Counted from the first letter of the stretch, positions 32,751-44,619 are shown. The stretch: DNA of 64,000 nucleotides from Anodontia alba (GCA_964016985.1 OZ024828.1:31139129-31203128); one strand, 5' to 3'. The notes: generated from the sequence alone by a model not told the origin. A program made the numbers and translations.

Positions 32751-34332
32751 GTTTTGTTGTAACGTGCTTATGAAACACGGTTCATACTATATGGACTCTA
32801 GTACTCCATTTTGGCTAACCCTAGCATTGGAAAGATATACGATTTATTTTCCATATAGGAAGAAAGCCTGGACATGCCTGTACATAAACAACTGTATAGC
32901 AGATATGTATACATTGCATTTCGCGAGAACCCGCACGTTTCTATGGAGGCCCAGTTGATACGTAACAATTTCTAAGTGTACAAAAACTTGTGTATTCAGA
33001 TTAAATCATAAAAAAGAAAGAAACAAAATGCTCAAAACAGAAAGCAGAATGTTTATTTTCTCATGTGATTATGCAAGCATGACGTCATTTGTGACATCTC
33101 GGTTGTTTTCCGCATTTAAGGGGGAGTACCCCATTTTCCTGTCTAACATGATTTTTTTTTTGTTTTAATTTCGCATGCAAACTGCGTTTCAAATAAACCT
33201 TCTATCGTTTCCTATAGCCTATATTAAAAGGTATACAGGAAAGATTTACTCCAAAACATGTTCGATATGTTTCATCCAATATGGCGCTACAATAAACATG
33301 TAGGAAAACGTTTGATTGTAAATTTTATGATACCATTTTGAATGACACATGTTAAAGTTTACCAGACATCTTTCGGGGGCTCGTGCTTATGTTTTTTTCA
33401 ATAGAAGATATTCGTATAGAACCCTGTATTGTACTTACGTAAGTCTTAAACATGCATGTTGAGGGGAATCACCGCGCATTTCTTCATGTCCATAATTTCA
33501 AAACCTTTGTTGGCGAACTATACTTTGTAGGAATGTATGAGGACCAAATTTAATATTTGACGTAATTTCCGCAAACTAAAATGTTTATCAAAATTTCATA
33601 AAATACACGCCGTTTTACAAAACGCGACAATCCTTTTAAACAATCAGTGCTAATTTATATTCAGATATCAACTGTACCGATTAATTTATAGCGAGTTTGG
33701 TGCATATTGGTTATATGTTACCTGTAAGTATATACATGTATACTATACGCTTAATAGAACTTACAGTTGCTCGGCAAAACTCTAAACCAGTAGCATGCAA
33801 ATTGCATGCATTTTTCCAAAATACAATTAGTTTCGCATTGCTATACAGCGGTTTTATACGAATCAATATCCAAGCTTTATAAATACATAAATTCAGCCGT
33901 ATATCTTTCCGATTCTAAGGTGACGTTCTTTCGCAAGGTAAAGGAATTGAGAAACCCGACTATACATTCCTGGTAATGCGTCATTGATTAACTCAACACC
34001 AATAGGAGTTGATAACTGAAACCTCCGCACTTGTGTTTATACTTTGATTAAATTTTCTGCCTTAAAGGTTGTTATCATATCTGTTAGTTGGGCGATTATC
34101 AGCTTTTGTAATAATGTGTAAGCGTCTAAGATGTAATTTGCAAGCTCATCCTCTCGAGAAGATTTGGAAATTCACAGTCATTTTTTGCACGTAATAAGGG
34201 TTACATACTTTCAATAAACATTGGCGAGGAGCCAAACTGGTTATGTTTTTACGAATCCATCAGGAAGAATTTAGGGCCAGGTCGTTTGGTTCCAGTAGAG
34301 ACAGCCATATTTACATTTCATTTTTTATGAAA
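32751..34332. other. Intron sequence, allele A, no recognisable gene
   Basis: AT-rich. The frames 32764-32958 and 33697-33882 have no motif. Near 34290, a 25-base stretch (from about GGTCGTTTGGTTCCAG) is absent from allele B. Confidence 0.4.
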
Positions 34333-34573
34333 GCATCACGAAAACATGCCTATATAATTTTGACCCCTTTAAACCCCACTTTTATATAGTAAAACTGGGG
34401 TTTACAGGGGTATACATTATTTTTCTTATTTCTGCTCTAAAACACAGATTGTGGGCACCCACAATCTATGTTTTGAGCAGAAATACGAAAAAATATCAGA
34501 ATTTTTATCTGAAAAATTTCAGTTTTTGGTGGTAAAATTTTCTGTATATTAGAATAGGAATGTTTTCGTAATG
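34333..34573 (+). mobile_element. Hairpin MITE, family H, hairpin core deleted (allele A)
   Basis: Ends CATCACGAAAACATGCC and ...GGAATGTTTTCGTAATG. The centre is reduced to GATTGTGGGCACCCACAATC: the TTAGAACCGCC stem has gone, leaving a short palindrome. Allele B (60412-60651) has GATTGTGGGTACCTACAATC at the same place. Confidence 0.8.
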
Positions 34574-35145
34574 GGAATGTTTTGAGCAGTATTCAGAATA
34601 AATGCTAGGGCCTCGCAGAATCGTTTCATTTATATTTATGTTTGTGTATGTGGATGAAGGATAATGTTGTGAGTCCCTTTCAGCATACACCTCTTAAATT
34701 TTAATGCATAATAAAGCACAGTCGAGTCATATATGTCAGGAAAGAATAAAATATACTCTACCGGTTTGCACAGCAATATCCGTCTATGGACTGTCCTGCA
34801 AATTGGATTGAAGGTTGTACTTTTGGACATGGAATATGTATTGTACAGACAGTACAATCATTTATAGTGTATCAGCATGAACCCCTAGAAAATGACATTC
34901 GATCCGTTTAAGGTCGGCACATCCGACGGTTACACGCCGTGTTTCAAGACGGAATATTTGTTTAAGTTTTCGAACAAAAGTGTAAGGCATCCTTGCAGCG
35001 GTTTCTGTCATTAAAATGCTGGCTATCACTACACAAGTGCTACATCTTTCTCAGCAGAGAAACGCTCCATAAATTTGGGACTTGTTTTGGATGCGCTGTT
35101 TAATTTAACAATTATGAATCGCGGTCAGTCCGTGGATTTGTACCA
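34574..35145. other. Intron sequence, allele A, no recognisable gene
   Basis: Overlapping minus frames at 34505-34857 have no motif, and one is changed in allele B. Nothing else seen. Confidence 0.4.
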
Positions 35146-35391
35146 TCAGAGTGAGACTCTTAACTGACTATCTTGCTGAGTAAGCTGATATTGTGTCAGC
35201 ACAGGTTGTCTTTCTGACGACCTATCAATCTGTACGATGTCCATTGCTGAGGCATCTATCCTTCGCTTCTTTCCAGGCACTTCTTCACATAATAATGTAT
35301 TCATTATACAGTCAACCCTTTTTATACCGACACTCGATGCAACGGCAAAATTCGTTACGAGTATCATGACAATTTGAATGTCACGAAACAT
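35146..35391 (-). CDS. Weak candidate: 81-codon open frame kept in both alleles
   Basis: The polar C-terminal half reads like protein (KRRIDASAMDIVQIDRSSE, then QPVLTQYQLTQQDSQLR). Between alleles I see one silent and one Lys/Thr change and no frame break. But the N-terminal third overlaps a MITE that begins at 35309, so only about 35146-35308 could be an original exon. No good acceptor is visible. Second copy at 61216-61461. Confidence 0.2.
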   Translation of the reverse strand: MFRDIQIVMILVTNFAVASSVGIKRVDCIMNTLLCEEVPGKKRRIDASAMDIVQIDRSSERQPVLTQYQLTQQDSQLRVSL

Positions 35392-35595
35392 TCGCTCAAG
35401 ACGTGACGGTTAATGAGAAATTATGCAAAAACATTGCATAATATCTTCAAGCAACATATGTTTTAGATATTTGTTACAATCGCCTCAGAGGGGCGATTCT
35501 AACAAATATCCAAAACATATGTTCTATGAGGAAATACAAATAAAACAAGGCCTTTCTTACATATTATTCTGTCCATTAAGGATTCTTTAGAACAG
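35309..35595. mobile_element. MITE with CAGTCAACCCT end, cut off by the assembly gap (allele A)
   Basis: Left end CAGTCAACCCTTTTTATACC. Hairpin at about 35455-35530 (ATATTTGTTACAATCGCC / GGCGATTCTAACAAATAT). The right end is missing because the contig stops; allele B has the whole element at 61379-61728. Confidence 0.65.
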
Positions 35596-35795
35596 NNNNN
35601 NNNNNNNNNNNNNNNNNNNNNNNNNNNNNNNNNNNNNNNNNNNNNNNNNNNNNNNNNNNNNNNNNNNNNNNNNNNNNNNNNNNNNNNNNNNNNNNNNNNN
35701 NNNNNNNNNNNNNNNNNNNNNNNNNNNNNNNNNNNNNNNNNNNNNNNNNNNNNNNNNNNNNNNNNNNNNNNNNNNNNNNNNNNNNNNNNNNNNNN
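35596..35795. other. Assembly gap of 200 N
   Basis: Exactly 200 N, a conventional placeholder length. Sequence before it is the end of copy A and sequence after it is the start of copy B. Confidence 0.99.
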
Positions 35796-35857
35796 TCAGC
35801 CGGCGCGGATCCACATGCTATCTTGTAGGAATTGCTGTACCCAGGTTCATATGTATA
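35796..35857 (+). repeat. Duplicated segment, copy B, left piece
   Basis: Matches 28873-28935 and stops at the TA where the 19-kb insertion begins. The matching right piece restarts at 54992. Confidence 0.9.
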
Positions 35858-35881
35858 CAGTCCAGTCAGGGGTTAAGTTAA

Positions 35882-35960
35882 CCATTTTACCGGTCCACGG
35901 TCGTTCCAGTCCCGGTCCTCGGTCGTTCCGGTCCCGGTCCACGGTCGTTCCGGTTAATAT
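35882..35960 (+). repeat. Left subterminal repeats of the 19-kb insertion
   Basis: GGTCCACGGTCGTTCCAGTC, CCGGTCCTCGGTCGTTCCGG, TCCCGGTCCACGGTCGTTCC: three direct copies of about 27 bases. Inverted relatives at the right end suggest binding sites for a transposase, as in elements with subterminal repeats; that role is inference. Confidence 0.75.
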
Positions 35961-36835
35961 AGCGGTATCGGTCGGTCCGTTCCAATCGCTCCATAATCAT
36001 GACCGCCGTTCCGTTCCATTCCATTCATTCGTGTTCGCGTTATTGTGATAATAATTTACAATAAAAAAATCATTCAAATAATTTACTTACAATTAATCTG
36101 AATTGCGTGTGAAACAAAACATTCCTAAAATCTGTCTAGCTATCATTTTGAACGATTTACTTATTGAATTATGAATTTCTTTTTTCGTTTAAACTTTAAT
36201 TCCTAGTTTTTTACGCGACCGCTTAAAACAGGCGACTTTGTGTCGCTTTCGCTATTATTATTATCATTATTTTGTTTTATGCAACGGTTTTAAAAGTTTT
36301 TTTTTTTTCATACAAACTCTTAATAGTCTCAACTACTGAATTCCAAGCCTGTTTTACCTATTAATCGCTGATGTTTGTCACGTTAACGACATCGCAAAAA
36401 AAATTCCATCAGGACGGTTCACCAGTGACCGATAATTCGAACAAAAGATTGAAAATAATTTCATATTTTGTTGTAAAAAATACACATCGAACCTATCATC
36501 ATGCACACACCTCACCCGGATGGGAAAAAATCAAGTATCGAAATGCATAGAATTTGCTGAGTTAAACTTACGAGAAAATACTTTAATTTTCTGTACTAAA
36601 TCATTGATCAGATATTTACTGGTAATACGTCTAATGATATCCATTCACCAAAGTAAACATGTCTAATGACATTCATTGATCTTGATGTAAGAATATATAT
36701 ACACTAAAGGCAGTTCTAACGAGTACCCACAATCTGTTTTGAGCAGAAATATGAAAAAAATATTAGAATGTATACCAGTAAAATATTCTGATTCTGTCAG
36801 TAGCTGACAACTGCCCTTCTTGAATCAGCGGAAGA
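35961..36835. other. Left interior of the 19-kb insertion, no gene
   Basis: AT-rich. At 36705-36770 there is half of a family H hairpin (GTTCTAACGAGTACCCACAA then TTTTGAGCAGAAATATG). No protein signal. Confidence 0.45.
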
Positions 36836-37147
36836 GGGAGATTTGTTTGTGTTGAGGTTTTACGGCCCAGTCAACCCAATGGGGTCATGTCAAGCGCGGT
36901 CAGTTTACCTTACCACACGTTTACTGGGCAGGCTTAGTCCTCTAAGCCATTAACCAGTATTGTGCACATTCTTTCGCCAGACACTGACAACTGCCCTTCT
37001 TGAATCAGCAGAAGGGAGAGAATGACCGTAGAAAATATTTCATGATCAGTCTCCACAAAAGAATGTTGCTGACCTCGGCGGGGGTAGAACCCGCGACCTC
37101 CTGGTCTCCAGTCGGACGGCGCATCCAACTGAGCCACTGAGGCCGGC
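36836..37147 (-). mobile_element. tRNA-headed SINE, copy 1 (minus)
   Basis: The reversed tRNA-like head occupies about 37075-37147 (GGCCTCAGTGGCTCAGTTGG in sense, later CGCGGGTTCTA). The body contains TCTTTTGTGGAGACTGATCA and ATTCTCTCCC in sense; the tail contains TTTTACGGCCCAGTCAACCC in the reading shown. Three good copies (with 37225 and 40276) share the whole layout. Confidence 0.8.
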
Positions 37148-37224
37148 TATCGGAATAGGGAGGACGACCATAGAAATGATTTCATGGTGTGCCATTGCCA
37201 GTCCCCACGCTCTTTGCTAATGTT

Positions 37225-37540
37225 GCCGGCCTTGGTGGCTCAGTTGGATCGCCGTCCGACTGAAGACCAGAAGGTCGCGGGTTCAATCCCCGCTGAGGTC
37301 GGCAACATTCTTTCGTGGAGATAGATCATGAAATATTTTCTACGGTCATTCTCTCCCTTCATTTGATTCAAGAAGGGTAGTTGTCAGTTTCTGGCGAAAG
37401 GATGTGCACAATACTGGTTAACCGCTTAGAGAACTAAGCATGCCCAGTAAATGTGTGGTAAAATAAACTGACCGCGCTCGACATGTCCCCCTTCGGTTGA
37501 CTGGGCCGTAAAACCTCAAAACAAACTTACTTTGCTAATG
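37225..37540 (+). mobile_element. tRNA-headed SINE, copy 2 (plus)
   Basis: The head, 37228-37300, is 73 bases and folds as a tRNA: acceptor GGCCTTG / TGAGGTC with two wobble pairs, a perfect T arm GCGGG-TTCAATC-CCCGC and a D arm GGC / GCC. The anticodon loop CTGAAGA reads GAA (Phe type), but two pairs in that stem are broken, so it is not a working tRNA gene. The body and tail to about 37540 match the other copies. It faces copy 1 in inverted orientation. Confidence 0.8.
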
Positions 37541-37549
37541 TTGCTAATA

Positions 37550-39621
37550 GCATGACGGAGAGACAGACTTGCTCTTCTACATCCTGACCATGAGGGGAGG
37601 TCATATAGCAAGCTTGGTTCGATTCTGCCCAATGATTTAGATGATAGCCTGTTGGACGGACACCAGACGGACAGAAAAAATGTTGCTTGCACACACCCTT
37701 ACCATGAGGGTAAGTAATGTAGCAATATTGGTTGAATTCTGCCCTGTGGTTTAGGAGATAGTGTGAAGAATAGATGAACGGATGACCAACCGATCAAAAA
37801 ATAATGTTGCTCTAGCACATCTTTACAATGAGGGAAAGTGATGTAGCAAGTTTGGTTGAGTTCCGACCAGTGGTTTAGGAGCCCTGGAGGAGATAACATG
37901 ACAGACAGATGAAAGGATGCAAAGCCATGGCGGCTATCTTGCATTTCCAAATGAAACAATTTTAGCTACTTTTCATCTACAAGTCACCCTGATGACTCCT
38001 ACAAAGGTTAAAGTCAACTGGCCTTTAGGTTCAGGAGAAGAAGCAAAAAATTGATTTTCAAGATGGCCACTATGGTGGCCATCTTTGATTTCTAATAGGA
38101 TAAGTTTTAGTTATTTTTGATCTACGAGTCACCCTTATGCTTCCCACCAAATTTCAAAAAAATTGGTCTTTCGGTTCAAAAGAAGCCAAAAATAGATTTT
38201 GAAAATAGCTGCCATGGCGGCCATCTTGGATTTACAATCGGAGGGATTTTAGCTACTTTTGATCTACAAGTCACCCCGATGCATCCTACCAAGTTTTGGA
38301 TCAATTGGCTTTTAGGTTCAGGAGAAGTAAACTTTTATGATCTATAAGTCACCCTGATGCTTCTTACCAAGTTTCGAGTCAGTTTGCCTTTCGATTCAGG
38401 AGAAGAAGCGAAAAATAGATCTACAAGACTGCCGCCATGGCGGCCATCTTGGATTCCAATCGGAACTATTTTAGCTATTTTTGATCTACAAGTCACCCCA
38501 TGCTTCCTACCAAGTTTCGAGTCAATTGGCCTTTAGGTTCAGGAGTAGAAGCAAATAATAGATTTTCGAGATGGCAGCAATCTTGGATTTCTTATAGGAA
38601 TAATTGCTATTTTTGATCTACAAGTCATCCCGATGCTTCCTACAAGTTTTCCAGTCACTTGGCCTTTTGGTTCAGGAGAAGAGGCGAAAATATTTTCAAA
38701 ATGGCCGCCGTGGTGGCCATCTCGCATTTCCAAACAGAACGATTTTAGCTCTCTTTTATCTATAAGTCATCCCGATGCTTCCTACCAAGTTTCAAATCAA
38801 TTGGCCTTTCGTTTCAGGAGAAGAAGAGAAAAATAGATTTTCAATATGGCGGCCATGGTGGCCATCTTGGATATCCTATTGGAATGATTTTAGCTATTTT
38901 TGCAAGTCACCCCGATGCTTCCTACCAAGTTTGGAGTCAATTGGCCTTTCAGTTCAGAAGAAGCGATTAAAAGATTTTCAAAATGGCCACCATGGCAGCC
39001 ATCTTGGGTTTCCGATCGGAACTATTTTAGCTATTTTTGATCTACAAGTCACCCCAATGCTTCCTACCAAGTTTTGAGTCTACTGACCGTTAGGTTCATG
39101 AGAAGAAGCAAACAACAGATTTTCAAGATGGCCTCCATGGCGACCATCTTAGATTTTCTATCAGAATGATTTTAGCTATTTTTGATCTAGAAGTCACTCC
39201 AATGCTTCCTACCATTACCAAGTTTGGAGTCAGTTGGCCTTTCGGTTCAGGAGAAGAAGCTAAAAATAGATTTTCAAGATGGCTGCCATGGCGGCTATCT
39301 TGGATTTCTGACTGGAATGATTTTAGCTATTTATCATCTACAAGTCATCCCCGATGCTTCCTACTAAGTTTCGAGTTAATTTTGGTTCAGGAGAAGATGG
39401 CTGCCATCTTGAATGTCAGATCAGAATGATTTTTGCTATTTTTGATCTATAAGTCACCCCAATGCGTCCTACCAAGTTTCGAGTCCACTGGCCCAGGGGT
39501 GTAGGAGGACTAGGCTTTTGAAACAATTGTTGAAGGCGAATGACGAACGAGAGACAAAGTACGACGGACATTGACTGATCACAACAGCTCACCTTGAGCA
39601 CTTTGTGCTCAGGTGAGCTGA
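37550..39621 (+). mobile_element. Tandem-array element with Helitron-like 3-prime end
   Basis: First part (37580-37960): units of about 125 bases (ACCATGAGGGxAAGTxATGT, AGCAAxxTTGGTTGAATTC). Second part: about ten units of about 140 bases (GATCTACAAGTCACCCCGAT, GCTTCCTACCAAGTTTCGAG, TTCAGGAGAAGAAGCGAAAA, ATGGCCGCCATGGCGGCCAT). The end has hairpin AGCTCACCTTGAGCA-CTTTG-TGCTCAGGTGAGCT, then CTGA at 39618-39621, a CTRR terminus. The 47640-49046 element ends in the same hairpin though its units differ. No coding capacity. Confidence 0.6.
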
Positions 39622-40025
39622 AAAAGGTGGCTACCTGTATTCAATTTATAGATAACTCCCAAATTCTTGATGTATATACATATCTCAGTCATTGATGGTT
39701 GGGAAATCTAACCTCGGTGGACATACATGCAGTCAGTATGTCAGTCAAGATACTGTTCATCTTATACATAGGTATGTCAACTGACACATATATCTTCACC
39801 AACACACTTGGCTTTAAGTCTATTGACATGTAAATGGCTATATGTGATACCGGTAAAGATTTTGTATTCAGAGCAGCATTAAAGATACAAATAAGATATA
39901 TAGGTCTATTGTGGGGTTCTTGCATGGAGAAAAGGTTGGCAAACTGCAGTCGTATCTGGAATCTAAATCAGAAGATAAAAGTATTTTCAAACCCATTATT
40001 CTTGGCAAAGATCTGAATGGTTTTT
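39622..40025. other. No recognisable gene
   Basis: Short frames on both strands at 39689-40053; no motif. Confidence 0.35.
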
Positions 40026-40275
40026 GAATGGGGTGGGGCATACCACAGTCCACTGGGGACTGATTGTTGGTGTCTTATCATAAGGAGCAATAATATATAT
40101 ATGTTTAAGTGAGTGGGATCTCAACAGTGTCAGAGATATTAAGGTTTATGTGAACTGGATGGGGTGGGGCATACACCTGGGGACCCAGAGTCAGTGTCAC
40201 TGAATGCATCTTATCATACTGAACAACAATATATGTTTGATATATGTTTCTGAATGGTCTCTGAGATATTAAATC
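40026..40275 (+). repeat. Two tandem units of about 125 bases
   Basis: Both units run GGGGTGGGGCATACCACAG or its variant, CTGGGGACxxAxxxTxGTGT, CTTATCATAxxGAxCAA, ATATGTTT, and end TCxGAGATATTAA. The first is 40026-40150, the second 40155-40275. Confidence 0.65.
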
Positions 40276-40600
40276 TTACATGGAGGAGGTTTGTTTGTTT
40301 GTGTTGAGGTTTTACGGACCAGTGAACCCAATGGGGTCATGTCAAGCGCGGCCAGTTTACCTAACCACACGTTTACTGGGCAGGCTCAGTCCTCTAAGCG
40401 GTTAACCAGTATTGTGCACATTCTTTTGCCAGAAACTGACAACTGCCCTTCTTGAATCAGCGGAAGGGAGAGAATGACCGTAGAAAATATTTCATGACCA
40501 ATCTCCACGAAAGAATGTTGCCAACCTCGGCGGGGGTTGAACCCGCGACCTCCTGGTCCCCAGTCGGACGGCGCATCCAAATGAGCCACCGAGGCCAGCA
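40276..40600 (-). mobile_element. tRNA-headed SINE, copy 3 (minus)
   Basis: Complete and close to copy 1: head in reverse at about 40525-40598 (GGCCTCGGTGGCTCATTTGG in sense), tail TTTTACGGACCAGTGAACCC at the left. The anticodon position reads GGA rather than GAA. Confidence 0.8.
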
Positions 40601-41339
40601 TCAAACTGATTAAAAGTACAACACAAAAACACTGAAACAAAATCTAAAACCAGAGAAATATTTATTCTTGGTAATTTTCTTTCAAAATGATGACTGATAG
40701 CAAGTATTTGCTAACTTCAAATTCCTCTCTAATTTCAGTTCTTGATATCCATTCTCATTGTTCAGAATATTGTAGTCACTTTCTGTCAAAAGTTAATAGA
40801 TAGCTCCAGATAAGAGGGGTATCCCCATATTTTTTTCTTATTTCTCCATGAAAACCTATGTTGTGGGTACTCATCAGAAGTGCCTTGGCGACAACCTTCT
40901 GATGAGTACCATAACATATGTTTTGTGGAGAAATAAGAAAAATATCAGTTCTTTTTAACAGAAAAAAATGCCTTATCTGGGGCTGTGTTAACAGTTCCTG
41001 TTTGTATGCTGTAAGAATTTAATTTAAAATCTGAAACATGCTATCAGGAAAAACAAACATCCATAAACGTGGATCCTTTCAGTAGCATTCCAATATTCTT
41101 TGCATCTTTTTTAAAGTCAAGAATATTCTTTTTGGAGTTGGTTTCAAGAGGATGAATGTCTTCTGCTGTCTTTGAACTCTTTGTTTCCAAAATCAAATCA
41201 AATCCATGGTAAGGCCTACATCATGTCCTGCTGCTATTTTAATGCCTGAAATAACAGAAAAAAATGCACAAATTATTACAGTTGTTCATTACACCCCCCC
41301 CCCCCCACCCCACCCCTGCGTACTATGAAAAATCTAAAT
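40601..41339. other. Hairpin module and quiet sequence
   Basis: A hairpin module lies at 40835-40950: CTTATTTCTCCATGAAAACC, TATGTTGTGGGTACTCATCA, GAAGTGCCTT ... ACCTTCTGATGAGTACC, ATAACATATG, GGAGAAATAAGAAAAAT. The arms pair well outside and poorly at the tip. A C run is at 41294-41308. No gene. Confidence 0.55.
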
Positions 41340-41810
41340 ATTTGGAGTCATGCCTAGCTCACAGCTCTTATTTTCCTATCACATCTACATTGCATGAGGG
41401 ACCATATACAGTACATTAATGTTATCAGAATCAGATTAAAGTTTATTAAGCAAAATACATATTGAATTGTAAAAAATACAAAGGGGCATAGTTCTAAGAA
41501 ACTTGATCCCACAGTCCTTAATTTTTTGTCACATATGTCTTGAATGAGGGACCATGTGTGGTATAAATTTTATGAAACTCACACAAATGGTACAGAAATT
41601 GTTAAGCAAAATACATATTTAACTGTAGTTACAAAGGGGCATTACTCTAATAAACCTGATTCACAAATCCAATTTTCCTGTAACGCCTGCAAAGCCTGAC
41701 GTCCAAGTGTGACAAATTATATCCAAATGAAAATTATATCCATATGAGACTGAAGATACGGAAGTTATGAAGCAAAGTCTTACTTGTTGACAAAAGGATG
41801 CAAACGAGGA
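41340..41810 (+). repeat. Tandem array of about 175-base units, 2-3 copies
   Basis: Units share TACAAAGGGGCATAGTTCTA, ATGAGGGACCATxTxxxGTA and AAGCAAAATACATATTxAAxTGTA. The last unit degrades after 41700. Confidence 0.65.
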
Positions 41811-42239
41811 CTGCAAAAACTATATCCCTTTAAATAAGCAAATAAATGCATAAATAAAGTGTACAAGTTTATATATTATACCGCATTTATTCAAAACTAA
41901 ACTAAGCGGTAATAAGCCCCAGGGCATTGCAATTCTTATTGCCAAAATGACAGTATTAAATCCAAATTTGGGGCAAAAATAAGATATTTGGATGGCTTAA
42001 ACTCAGTTTTGCATGTGTATAATAATGGATTTCACCTACCAAAGTAGGAGAGGTGTGACTAGATATAATGGGGCTTATTTTAGTACAAATATAGTATGTA
42101 CATGTATTCAGTCTCATACGCATTTTAAACTTTAACACTTTGTACTAGTATAGATAAAATCATCATGAAACTTAATTATTAGTGATATTTTTCACAGAAA
42201 ATAAAACTTTAACTTTCACTAAGATTGAAATTTCTGTTT
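41811..42239. other. No recognisable gene
   Basis: AT-rich. A minus frame at 41956-42138 has no motif. Confidence 0.35.
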
Positions 42240-42560
42240 GATTTGGAGTTTTGCAGCCCAGCAAAAACTGTCAACTTCATGTGCAGCCAGTCAATTAACC
42301 TACTTAAACTTTTCTGGGCAGACTTAGTCCTCTAGGCAGAAATCCGTACTTTGAGCACCAGTACTTTGTGTGCAGACTTTCGCCAGAAAGTGACAACCGC
42401 CATGGTTCTTGAAGCAGGAGAAGGGGGAGAAAGACCATAAAAGTCATTTCATGTCTAATCCATCCATCCCCACAAAAGTTATGGGACCTAGCTAGGATTT
42501 GAACATTTAATTCCTGGATCTGCAGGCAGTTGTGCTATTGACTGTCCTGTGGAGCTTGGT
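42240..42560 (-). mobile_element. Decayed tRNA-headed SINE
   Basis: Same order as the intact copies: GATTTGGAGTTTTGCAGCCC (tail), TGGGCAGACTTAGTCCTCTA, CGCCAGAAAGTGACAACCGC, GGGGGAGAAAGACCATAAAA, then a decayed head ending GAGCTTGGTCC. Many substitutions mark it as older. Confidence 0.6.
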
Positions 42561-44134
42561 CCACACATAGAAGGAAGTGTGACAGAACCTTGGCCCTAGA
42601 ATGGTCAGTATAAAACTACTTGGAGTGGGAGGGTGAGTTTGGGTAAATCAATTTTACTGGTACCAAATCTTCACTCCATGTTCAAATGATGTAAGTAATA
42701 TACAAAATAATTATACAGCTTGCATAGAGGCTCCCTTATTAGGAGAAATTTGGCAATTCATTATTTTTTTAATGCTTGTGTTTAGATTTTTTTCTTATGA
42801 GTTGACAATACACAAATCTATTCTAAGGAATTGATTAATCTGTATTCCCTCACCTTTTCTATTTTTTATAGAATGGAAATGCCAAAGATTAGAAAAGAAT
42901 ATTTTACATCAGCATGAACATGGGTTTTAGAGAAGGCAGATATTATGGTGCTCTGGAAAAGACGGGAATAAAATCATGGAAAAAAGTCTTACTGCTTCAG
43001 TGGTTTTGTTATTTAAAAAAAAAATAACCAAACAAAATGGCCACTGGTCATAACACACAAACTAGAAAATCATCAAGATGATTATAATTCACATCACTCC
43101 ACTTTTTATGGAGAAAATGTAATTTAACCACTTTTCTATTTTAAGTCTGTGGGCATTATATACTTTTAAAATATTCAGAAAAGCAGGTCTGTGCAAACAG
43201 TGATGACCTTCATCAAACTGCTCCTACAAGATCTGGGTCTACACTCTTTGCCATATTCTATCAGAAATATTTACATGCTGGATAAAATATCTGTAAATCA
43301 TGGTGAATAATCCAAATATATTTAGTAATTATGGTATAATTGTACATAAAAAAAATAATAATAAAACAAAATAAACAAAACAACAATCCCTGAAGTTCTA
43401 CATACCTGTTTTTTTTTTAACATGCGACCTTAAAGTTAAAACACACCTATTTTGAATTGGCCATATCAGTATTTTAATTATTTTTCATTGAAATCTGAAA
43501 CAAGTAAATAAACTTGTTACTGTTGGAATAAAGCACCTTATTTGGAGCTCTGATCTTTTATATCTTAATCTGCATTTTTAGGGCCTCCACACCAGACCTG
43601 TTGTGCTCCAGAGAAGATAAATTTTATTTTAGTTTATTTCATTTTTTTCTCAAAAAAAAAAAAAAAATCAATTGATTTATTTTATTTAGAACTCCATTAA
43701 AAGCGTTTTTAATGGGGTCCACGTTAGACTTGCCTCAGTGGCATAAGTCTATTCATTCATTTGGACTTATCTGGACAATGCCAACTTATCTGGGGCTACA
43801 AATCACCTAGCTTCTGTCCATTTTTAACTCTTATCCCTTTGTCTATTTGGGTACCATAAAACTTACAATATCCTACCATTTTATAACCATATAACTTCCT
43901 GTATATATACAGATACACAGCCTATTATATTTAACAAAACCACACACAACAGTGAAATTGTTTTCTACACAAAATTTATATTTTCATTTATTTCATTTGT
44001 TCAACATTCAAATGTAAGAATACATGGCATTTCATTGAAAAGACATTTTGTCCAAATGACATTTCCTCTAATAGAAATTATAAATGGCATTTCACTGAAC
44101 ATGATATTTGTCTCAAATTTATCTATAGTGTCCA
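42561..44134. other. Patchwork, no gene
   Basis: At 43010-43150 is a single unit related to the array at 51200-52200 (AATGGCCACTGGTCATAACA, TTATGGAGAAAATGTAATTT). At 43190-43255 is a fragment of the AAACAGTG ... GGGTCTACAC hairpin module. At 43690-43720 is a small hairpin CCATTAAAAGCG / TTTTTAATGG. Otherwise AT-rich. Confidence 0.45.
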
Positions 44135-44412
44135 CATCACGAAAACATGCCTATATAATTTTGACCCCCTGAAACCCCACTTTTATATAGTAAAACAGGT
44201 TTACAGGGGTATAGATTATTTTTCTTATTTCTACTCAAAAACATAGATTGTGGGTACTCGTTAGAACCGCCTCGCCAAGACGGTTCTAACGAGTACCCAT
44301 AATCTATGTTTTGAGCAGAAATATGAAAAAATATCAGAGTTTTTTACCTGAAAATTTTCGGTTTTTGGAGGTGAACATTTCTATATATTTGAATAGGCGT
44401 GTTTTCGTAATG
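44135..44412 (+). mobile_element. Hairpin MITE, family H
   Basis: Full copy. Ends CATCACGAAAACATGCC and ...GGCGTGTTTTCGTAATG. The hairpin at 44238-44325 has core TTAGAACCGCCTCGCCAAGA, CGGTTCTAA, with one unpaired change. Inserted in an AT-rich stretch of the 19-kb element. Confidence 0.85.
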
Positions 44413-44619
44413 AGGTTGGTAAATGTCTGTGTAGGTAAATGTCCAGGTGTAAAACTGTAAATATCCTCCAAGCCACAACCAACCCCCCCGCCCCCTGCCC
44501 CACACCCCACCCCTCCAACCCCATCACCACCCCAACATGTTCCCCTGATACCAGCATCCCATTTTTTTACTATATAAAGCATAAATTTCTTTTTAGTCCT
44601 CAGAAACAGTTTTGGTACT
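44413..44619. other. C-rich tract and spacer
   Basis: The stretch 44480-44540 is almost all C and A on the plus strand. It separates two family H copies in the same orientation. Confidence 0.6.

Larger units (their letters stand above)
28873..35595 (+). repeat. Duplicated segment, copy A (uninterrupted allele)
   Basis: About 6.7 kb that recurs at 35796-35857 plus 54992-61665 with sparse substitutions and short indels (in exon 2, two substitutions in 131 bases). Copy A carries the empty TA target site at 28934-28935. It ends precisely at the N gap, and copy B begins precisely after it. This layout suggests an unmerged haplotype rather than a genomic duplication. Confidence 0.9.

Noticed and set aside
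28873..35595. Real tandem gene duplication with two exon 2 copies
   Set aside because: Gap position, empty against filled insertion site and incompatible exon phase all fit alleles better; not fully excluded without read depth.
35587..35814. Open frame over the gap
   Set aside because: Made of N.
37228..37300. Functional tRNA-Phe gene
   Set aside because: Two broken pairs in the anticodon stem, a SINE body directly attached, and several sister copies with different anticodon positions.
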